Assembly (NCBI GenBank): GCA_029260415.1
Contig: JAJDDH010000359.1
Coordinates: forward strand, 1-6,561
Source of the DNA: Phycisphaerales bacterium
GTDB lineage: Bacteria > Planctomycetota > Phycisphaerae > Phycisphaerales > UBA1924
DNA length: 6,561 nt
Reading direction: 5' to 3'
In this document: piece by piece, positions 6,123 to 6,561 of the stretch
How positions within the stretch are numbered: the first letter of the stretch is position 1
Layout of the letters: every line of letters starts with the position of its first letter
Notes under the pieces: generated by a model
What the model saw: the letters and a program-made list of their open reading frames with translations, nothing else
What the model was told of the DNA's origin: nothing
Database searches by the model: none
Made by a program: the position numbers and the translations under genes

Positions 6123-6561
6123 GTGGGAACGATCTCGCCCAAGGTCTGGTCGGCGCTGCGCGTCGTCACACGCCTGACGACGGTGCACGTCGTGGTTGGC
6201 GCCGTGGGGGCCGTGGGGCTCGCGACGATGCTCGCGGCCCGCCCGGACCTGATGCGCGCCGACAAGGTCGAGGTGGTCGGTCCGCTCTACGACCCCGAGC
6301 GCCTCGGGGTGTGGATGCAGGAGCAGTCGCCCGGGCGGAGCACGGTCCGGTTCATGCTCGGGCGCAGCCGCATCTTCGAGAGCGTGGACGGCCAGCCCGT
6401 GCCCATCATCCCCAGGCCCGAGCGGGTCGGGCCCGAATGGATGGATGACTGGTCGCAGAGGATCCCGCGCATGCACGCGCAGGGGATCATGGTCTCGACC
6501 GACGAGGTGCGTGAGTACGCCTTCGGCTGGCCCCGCCTGTGCCTCAAGACGACCGAGCTGA
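6123..6561 (+). CDS. Unrecognised protein with N-terminal membrane anchor (3' end beyond window)
   Basis: There are 146 visible codons, open to the right edge, with third-position G/C bias like the other genes. I do not recognise the family. The N-terminus has a short basic stretch (SPKVWSALRVVTRL) and then one hydrophobic helix at about residues 21-39 (VHVVVGAVGAVG...TMLAA), followed by ARPDLMRADK. By the positive-inside rule this is a type II anchor, or an uncleaved signal, with the rest outside the cytoplasmic membrane. The exported part begins KVEVVGPLYDPERLGVW and is rich in Arg, Pro and Trp, without low complexity. The start is uncertain. GTG 6123 is the first in-frame start after TGA 6054-6056 and keeps the anchor whole, but it has no clear Shine-Dalgarno; the next in-frame ATG (6231) would remove most of the helix. 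It lies 105 nt after the ATPase gene, behind inverted repeats, so it may be a separate transcript. Confidence 0.6.
   Translation, partial: MGTISPKVWSALRVVTRLTTVHVVVGAVGAVGLATMLAARPDLMRADKVEVVGPLYDPERLGVWMQEQSPGRSTVRFMLGRSRIFESVDGQPVPIIPRPERVGPEWMDDWSQRIPRMHAQGIMVSTDEVREYAFGWPRLCLKTTEL

Noticed and set aside
5105..6448. 447-codon + strand frame across the ATPase end and the next gene
   Set aside because: The translation is Arg/Ala/Gly/Pro-rich without motifs. The ATPase frame and the frame starting at 6123 have natural composition and hydrophobic helices in the same region.
2967..6476. A 1169-codon open frame on the minus strand across the mutase and ATPase genes
   Set aside because: It is the antisense shadow of two well-supported genes. 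Strong G/C at third codon positions removes stops from this antisense frame. Its translation is a low-complexity mix of H, R, A, L, V, D and E with no recognisable motif.

Overview
The window is GC-rich bacterial DNA, roughly two thirds G+C by eye, with strong G/C at third codon positions. It is densely coding, with every supported gene on the + strand. The gene content is mostly housekeeping. The style of the proteins (a DinG helicase directly behind RsmG, a ManB/AlgC-like phosphohexomutase, and an uncharacterised membrane P-loop ATPase) suggests an environmental bacterium, tentatively Planctomycetota and possibly Phycisphaerae. That placement is an impression from protein style; there is no marker gene here that proves it.

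Layout. (1) Positions 1-814 hold the rsmG 16S rRNA methyltransferase, whose reading frame is open to the left edge. The start is problematic. The only good ATG (18-20, in an ATGA overlap with the last codons of a possible upstream gene) is out of frame with the rest of rsmG, and a run of eight C lies between them. One extra C in that run would restore the frame. (2) Positions 811-2955 hold a DinG/XPD-type 5'-to-3' helicase that begins inside the rsmG stop (GTGA overlap). All core helicase motifs are present, but the first of the four expected Fe-S cysteines is a serine. (3) Positions 3024-4433 hold a phosphomannomutase/phosphoglucomutase with intact catalytic motifs and a good ribosome binding site. 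(4) Positions 4452-6017, 18 nt later, hold a membrane P-loop NTPase. Two transmembrane helices sit between Walker A and Walker B, the topology of KAP-family NTPases; its function is unknown. (5) Positions 6018-6122 are a short intergenic stretch with several strong inverted repeats. (6) From 6123 to the right edge is the start of an unrecognised protein with one N-terminal membrane anchor.

rsmG and dinG look translationally coupled, and the mutase and ATPase genes are close enough to be co-transcribed. There is no convincing terminator between dinG and the mutase gene, so all four could lie on one transcript. The products (ribosome modification, DNA repair helicase, sugar-phosphate metabolism, membrane ATPase) do not form one evident pathway. 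I see no mobile element, CRISPR array, tRNA, rRNA or clear defence system. The least explained parts are the KAP-like ATPase and the anchored protein after it.
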